Shown in pieces: positions 5,882 through 5,956 of a DNA stretch of 5,956 nucleotides; positions within the stretch are counted from its first letter, which is position 1; every line of letters begins with the position of its first letter. The translations under genes and the position numbers were made by a program. The notes beneath the pieces were generated by a model that worked only from the letters and a program-made list of their open reading frames with translations, had not been told where the DNA came from and did no database searches. Source of the stretch: an uncultured Mollicutes bacterium (lineage in GTDB: Bacteria > Bacillota_I > Bacilli_A > RFN20 > CAG-288); the NCBI GenBank assembly GCA_900549915.1, contig URQF01000086.1, positions 1-5,956 of the forward strand, read 5' to 3'.

Positions 5882-5956
5882 GTATGATGGGCATGCCATT
5901 GTTCTAGGGTGAAAGTCCCAATAGGCGTAGTTGTCGACGAACTAGATAGCGACTCA
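5882..5956 (+). mobile_element. 5' end of a probable group IIC intron, cut by the window edge
   Basis: The segment starts GTATG, close to the GUGYG group II 5' consensus. It then shows GGGCATGCC, TTCTAGGGTGAAAGTCCC, and AGTT...AACT..ATAGC in the same order and spacing as the domain I start of group IIC introns. The Oceanobacillus iheyensis intron, recalled from memory, has GGCATGGG, TATAGGGTGAGAGTCCC and a similar later stem. Group IIC introns typically insert just after intrinsic terminators, which is exactly the case here. The reverse transcriptase/maturase and domains V-VI would lie to the right, outside the window, so I cannot confirm them or say whether the element is intact. Confidence 0.65.

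Noticed and set aside
1..5956. tRNA with CCU anticodon, CRISPR array or other RNA gene inside the window
   Set aside because: I saw no cloverleaf-like sequence and no regularly spaced repeats on either strand, so the decoding tRNA for AGG must lie elsewhere.

Overview
The window comes from a Gram-positive bacterium, most likely an uncultivated gut-type member of the Bacilli. It encodes a two-domain (long) ribosome hibernation factor, a Gram-positive-style Orn/Lys/Arg decarboxylase, a Cof-type HAD phosphatase and MetK, with AAAGGAG-type ribosome binding sites and TATAAT -10 boxes. All six coding sequences lie on the minus strand, so the biological reading order is from right to left.

The most important observation is that AGG codons appear to encode methionine, not arginine. 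In the four recognisable genes, AGG falls again and again where the families carry Met or another hydrophobic residue. Examples are MetK GI-AGG-FGYA and NL-AGG-PLP, HPF P-AGG-D and GQ-AGG-RK, the decarboxylase SA-AGG-QAGAD and AGG-S-AGG-HK, and HAD SFA-AGG. Every recognised conserved Arg that I checked uses CGN or AGA. In a small membrane protein, AGG codons sit inside transmembrane helices. This fits a reported AGG-to-Met reassignment in a clade of uncultivated Bacilli. Standard translation therefore gives systematically wrong Arg residues here.

Layout, right to left. At 5882-5956 the plus strand carries what looks like the 5' end of a group IIC intron, placed directly after a terminator (5847-5877). 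An extended -10 promoter (5792-5800) and a 5'-leader hairpin precede metK (5729-4551, GTG start). metK is followed 10 nt later by a PLP-dependent Orn/Lys/Arg decarboxylase (4540-3068), and a strong terminator (3032-3063) ends the unit. hpf follows with its own promoter (2965-2417). Its probable terminator folds across the start of the next gene, a Cof-type HAD hydrolase (2354-1488). Finally, a promoter at 1444-1472 drives an operon of two unrecognised genes: a soluble 297-residue protein (1405-512) and a two-helix membrane protein (497-126). This operon ends at a terminator at 85-112.

Functionally, MetK makes S-adenosylmethionine and the decarboxylase makes a polyamine precursor diamine or agmatine, so their linkage may reflect polyamine metabolism (inference). 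HPF dimerises ribosomes in stationary phase. Bases 1-84 hold no gene that I can support.
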